Assembly (NCBI GenBank): GCA_014523695.1
Contig: JAATVS010000239.1
Span: 1 to 5,666, forward strand
Reading direction: 5' to 3'
DNA: 5,666 nucleotides
Source of the DNA: Nitrososphaerales archaeon TH5895
Lineage (GTDB): Archaea; Thermoproteota; Nitrososphaeria; Nitrososphaerales; Nitrososphaeraceae
The notes beneath the pieces are model-generated. The model saw only the letters and a list, made by a program, of their open reading frames with translations, had not been told where the DNA came from and made no database searches. This document shows positions 5,609 to 5,666 of this stretch, one piece after another. The position numbers were made by a program, and so were the translations under genes. Numbering within the stretch: position 1 is the stretch's first letter; every line of letters starts with the position of its first letter.

Positions 5609-5666
5609 ATTGTACTATCTTTTTGTAAGATTGCCGAATTGTAGTCATAAGCCTGATTCTGAATCC
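5609..5666 (-). other. Upstream region of the transporter operon, cut by the window edge
   Basis: Only 58 bases are visible before the ATPase start. GATTC-T-GAATC (5655-5665) is a perfect 5-1-5 inverted repeat about 47 bases before the ATG, where a metal-responsive repressor site could lie. No clear TATA box is visible; CTTATGA near 5647 is a weak candidate. On the minus strand two of the three frames are open from the edge into the start of the ATPase gene, so this could also be the 3' end of another gene. Neither short translation is recognisable. Confidence 0.3.

Overview
The window looks like chromosomal DNA from a low-GC archaeon. The best guess is an ammonia-oxidising Nitrososphaeria (Thaumarchaeota), perhaps of the Nitrososphaera/Nitrosocosmicus type. 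The evidence is indirect: AT-rich TATA-like boxes sit 35-50 bases before several starts, one protein is a TrmB-like archaeal winged-helix regulator, one is a secreted and membrane-anchored beta-rich protein with several N-glycosylation sequons, and one is a thioredoxin with a charged N-terminal extension. No rRNA, tRNA, mobile element or CRISPR array is visible, so the lineage call is inference.

Layout. Positions 1-360 hold no convincing gene. A TTG-initiated gene (361-984, +) encodes a single-anchor extracytoplasmic protein. It overlaps by ATGA a possible 40-residue Cys-containing small ORF (981-1103, +). Convergent to these is a polytopic membrane protein of about ten spans (1131-2408, -), built around a duplicated D-x3-H-x12-H/SPPH motif. 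Next comes a small HTH regulator (2588-2971, -), divergent from a thioredoxin (3108-3614, +). The 136-base gap between those two carries promoter-like and operator-like elements. The thioredoxin gene ends in a stem-loop plus T-tract terminator. The right part is a two-gene metal ABC transporter operon on the minus strand: ATPase (4706-5608), then permease (3690-4646). The permease has a His-rich tail, starts at TTG, and its ribosome-binding site and start codon lie in a perfect 8-bp hairpin. The substrate-binding subunit is not in the window.

How the genes may work together. The ATPase and permease clearly form one importer of the Zn/Mn (ABC-3) family. The Cys-containing regulator next to thioredoxin suggests a thiol- or metal-responsive pair (inference). 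The secreted protein and the His-motif membrane protein are convergent, and their association is only positional. I do not see a demonstrably new multi-gene system. The items most worth a second look are the duplicated His/Asp membrane motif, the start-codon hairpin of the permease, the Cys small ORF, and the regulator/thioredoxin divergon.
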